In this document: one piece after another, positions 6,639-7,637 of the stretch | Layout: each line of letters opens with the position of its first letter | How positions within the stretch are numbered: the stretch's first letter is position 1 | NCBI GenBank assembly: GCA_903934195.1 | Contig: CAIZMV010000135.1 | Coordinates: 1-7,637 of the forward strand | Reading direction: 5' to 3' | Length of the DNA stretch: 7,637 bases | Source of the DNA: an uncultured Acidimicrobiaceae bacterium | Lineage (GTDB): Bacteria > Actinomycetota > Acidimicrobiia > Acidimicrobiales > Ilumatobacteraceae | Notes under the pieces: model-generated | The model's input: only the letters and a program-made list of their open reading frames with translations | Told to the model about the DNA's origin: nothing | Databases searched by the model: none | Translations under genes and position numbers: made by a program

Positions 6639-6650
6639 CATATCAGCGAC
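6630..6650. repeat. Split repeat copy 1: AGCAGTCAC + CATATC + AGCGAC
   Basis: The two halves AGCAGTCAC and AGCGAC are identical to the contiguous 15-base sequence at 6753-6767, but are separated here by six extra bases, CATATC. On the minus strand those six bases supply most of the candidate -10 element. The copy overlaps the dyad at 6625-6638. Confidence 0.6.
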
Positions 6651-6667
6651 TATGGGGGTGACGCCAA
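6637..6667 (-). promoter_or_regulatory. Candidate promoter for SBP-1 (TTGGCG, 19, TATGGT)
   Basis: On the minus strand TTGGCG (6667-6662) and TATGGT (6642-6637) each match the sigma-70-type consensus at four of six positions, with a rather long 19-base spacer. A start near 6630 would leave a leader of about 40 bases containing the G7 ribosome-binding site. This is the best pair I could find in the gap, not a strong one. Confidence 0.28.
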
Positions 6668-6741
6668 ACACACTCACGAATTTCTTTTGCGTTCTGCAAC
6701 TAATTAATGGGTCACTTTGGCCCGAGTTTGTCTGAATAGTG

Positions 6742-6755
6742 GCTCCTTTTGGAGC
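6742..6755 (-). other. Small stem-loop GCTCC-AAAA-GGAGC
   Basis: A perfect 5-pair stem with a 4-base loop, extendable by GTG/CAC on the outside with a 3-base bulge (6739-6761). No T-run follows on either strand, so it is not called a terminator. It may be part of the folded SBP-2 trailer. Confidence 0.35.
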
Positions 6756-6767
6756 AGTCACAGCGAC
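6753..6767. repeat. Split repeat copy 2: contiguous AGCAGTCACAGCGAC
   Basis: This 15-base sequence matches the two halves of the copy at 6630-6650 exactly, without the six-base insert. It lies about 100 bases upstream of the candidate SBP-1 promoter on the minus strand. It could be a second binding site or a relic of a small duplication. Confidence 0.6.
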
Positions 6768-6785
6768 AGCAGGGCAGATATGCCA

Positions 6786-6827
6786 CAGGGCGCGGATGAA
6801 ATCCTTTCGGATCACACCCACGCCCTG
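6786..6827 (-). ncRNA. GAAA-capped hairpin in the SBP-2 trailer
   Basis: As minus-strand RNA these 42 bases fold into one long hairpin. It has seven Watson-Crick pairs (CAGGGCG/CGCCCUG), a G-U pair, five pairs including one G-U, a U-U mismatch, a G-U pair, and four pairs (AUCC/GGAU) closing a GAAA tetraloop. On the + strand the three G-U positions become C-A mismatches, so the structure fits minus-strand transcription. It starts 27 bases after the SBP-2 stop and has no T-tract. It is likely a 3'-end-protecting or processing stem, or an atypical terminator; I cannot assign it to a named RNA family. Confidence 0.6.
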
Positions 6828-6854
6828 CGGAGATACCTTTATATGTAGGGACTA

Positions 6855-7637
6855 TCAGGCTGTCTTGTAGACGCCGGTCCAGTCGATACCAAAGTTGGTC
6901 ACAACTCGCTGTGTCTTGCCCTTAACCAACTGAAGTGAACCGATTCCGGCGAGCTTCTTCGTGGTGAAGAGTGAGTAGTAGATGTGGTTGATCGAACCCA
7001 TGAAACCATTGGTCTGTAGGTAGGTCGTTCCTTCTTTGTACTTGACCTTTGCGCCGGTACGAGTCTGTGCGGCTTGGCCAGCATAGAAAATCGTGTCGAC
7101 TGCAGTGTCTGAGTGATGGTTGAGGCTGAGTACAACTCCAACGCTGGCCTGGAACAGTGCCTTTACAGGGCTGGTGCTTGTTGCAGGGAACGCATTAGTT
7201 ACCACGAATGGCAAGTTAAACGTGACGTCTGTTCCTTCGAAGAGAAGAATTGGAATCATGTCGTATGCGTTGTAGTACTCACCAGCAGCAACCTTTGGTG
7301 CAGCGTTGAATGCTTTAGCAATAATTACTGCAGCTTCTTCAACAACAGTGTTGGCAGTAATTCCGCACTTCTTCCATTGCTCGGTAAGGAACTTTGCGTT
7401 GGCCTGTGATGCGGAAGACTGGTCTGATGGCATTGAGAATGTCAATGATGTCTTTCCTGTTTCCTTCTTGTACGCAGCTACATAAGCCTTAGAAGCTTTT
7501 ACATCAAACTTTGAGAAACCTGAAGTTGAATACATGTCGCTCTTTGGACCGACCAATGACTTTGCAACTGTTGTTTCACCCTTGCCGCGAACCTTTGCGT
7601 AGTTAACGCGGTCGATACAAGTAAGAAGTGCAAGACG
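6855..7637 (-). CDS. ABC transporter substrate-binding protein, family 5, C-terminal part (SBP-2, runs off right edge)
   Basis: The frame is open from the right edge to the TGA at 6857-6855 and gives 260 residues; the N-terminus and signal peptide lie outside the window. The internal ATG at 7556 is not the start, because homology to SBP-1 continues unbroken upstream of it (RLALLTCIDRVN at the edge matches RLAVLSCIDRVN in SBP-1). Hand alignment to SBP-1 residues 333-589 gives about 146 identities over roughly 258 positions. Shared blocks include LLFEGTD, TFNLPFV, LNHHS, GQAAQ and the C-terminal GIDW-x-GVYKT. Both cysteines of this half (CIDRVN and KKCGI) are kept. The two are tandem paralogues that may feed the same permease with different solutes. 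A shared transcript is possible but not shown. Confidence 0.93.
   Translation of the reverse strand, partial: RLALLTCIDRVNYAKVRGKGETTVAKSLVGPKSDMYSTSGFSKFDVKASKAYVAAYKKETGKTSLTFSMPSDQSSASQANAKFLTEQWKKCGITANTVVEEAAVIIAKAFNAAPKVAAGEYYNAYDMIPILLFEGTDVTFNLPFVVTNAFPATSTSPVKALFQASVGVVLSLNHHSDTAVDTIFYAGQAAQTRTGAKVKYKEGTTYLQTNGFMGSINHIYYSLFTTKKLAGIGSLQLVKGKTQRVVTNFGIDWTGVYKTA

Larger units (their letters stand above)
6590..6854 (-). other. Intergenic region between the two SBP genes
   Basis: These 265 bases hold no convincing gene. On the minus strand, in order, they contain a GAAA-capped hairpin close after the SBP-2 stop, a small stem with an AAAA loop, a split 15-base repeat, a possible promoter, a 14-base dyad, and a G7 ribosome-binding site (6603-6597) for SBP-1. 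The region probably carries the 3' end of the SBP-2 message and the promoter and leader of SBP-1. Confidence 0.7.

Noticed and set aside
6402..6821. 139-codon minus-strand open frame covering the gap between the two SBPs
   Set aside because: It starts with GTG inside the hairpin, has no ribosome-binding site, and overlaps the first 188 bases of SBP-1 in another frame. Its translation shows no recognisable family.
6855..7556. SBP-2 as a complete 233-residue protein starting at 7556
   Set aside because: Similarity to SBP-1 continues in frame to the window edge, so the internal ATG is not the start and the gene is simply cut.
1..7637. Defence system, CRISPR array, insertion sequence or biosynthetic cluster
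   Set aside because: No direct-repeat array, transposase, terminal inverted repeats or effector-like genes were seen; all recognised genes are transporter or small enzyme families.

Overview
The window is bacterial, gene-dense, and probably actinobacterial (Actinomycetota). That placement is tentative. It rests on the overall character of the proteins, roughly balanced base composition, and two divergent genes at the left edge that look leaderless (a -10-like hexamer 5-6 bases before the start and no usable Shine-Dalgarno). No rRNA, tRNA, CRISPR array or mobile element was seen.

Left edge (1-908): the N-terminal 88 codons of an AlkB-like 2-oxoglutarate/Fe(II) dioxygenase run leftwards off the window. 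A divergent gene for a carboxymuconolactone-decarboxylase (CMD) family protein follows on the + strand. Its stop codon directly abuts the stop codon of the convergent ABC operon.

Remainder (909-7637, all on the minus strand): a peptide/nickel-type (Opp/Dpp) ABC importer locus. In transcription order it holds a partial substrate-binding protein (SBP-2, C-terminal 260 residues), a 264-base intergenic stretch with a GNRA-capped hairpin and repeats, a complete paralogous SBP (SBP-1, 590 aa), a strong intrinsic terminator, then permease B, permease C, ATPase D and ATPase F. The last four genes overlap one another by 1-8 bases and are probably translationally coupled. The SBPs would capture an oligopeptide or similar solute outside the membrane, the two permeases form the channel, and the two ATPases drive import. 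The substrate cannot be told from sequence.

The transporter is a known architecture, and I do not see a wholly new system. The parts worth a second look are regulatory: the terminator between SBP-1 and the permeases with no clear promoter after it; G7 tracts serving as ribosome-binding sites for two genes; a hairpin whose G-U pairs fit only the minus-strand RNA; and a split 15-base repeat with a dyad in front of SBP-1. The tandem SBP duplication, with no lipobox on SBP-1, is also notable.
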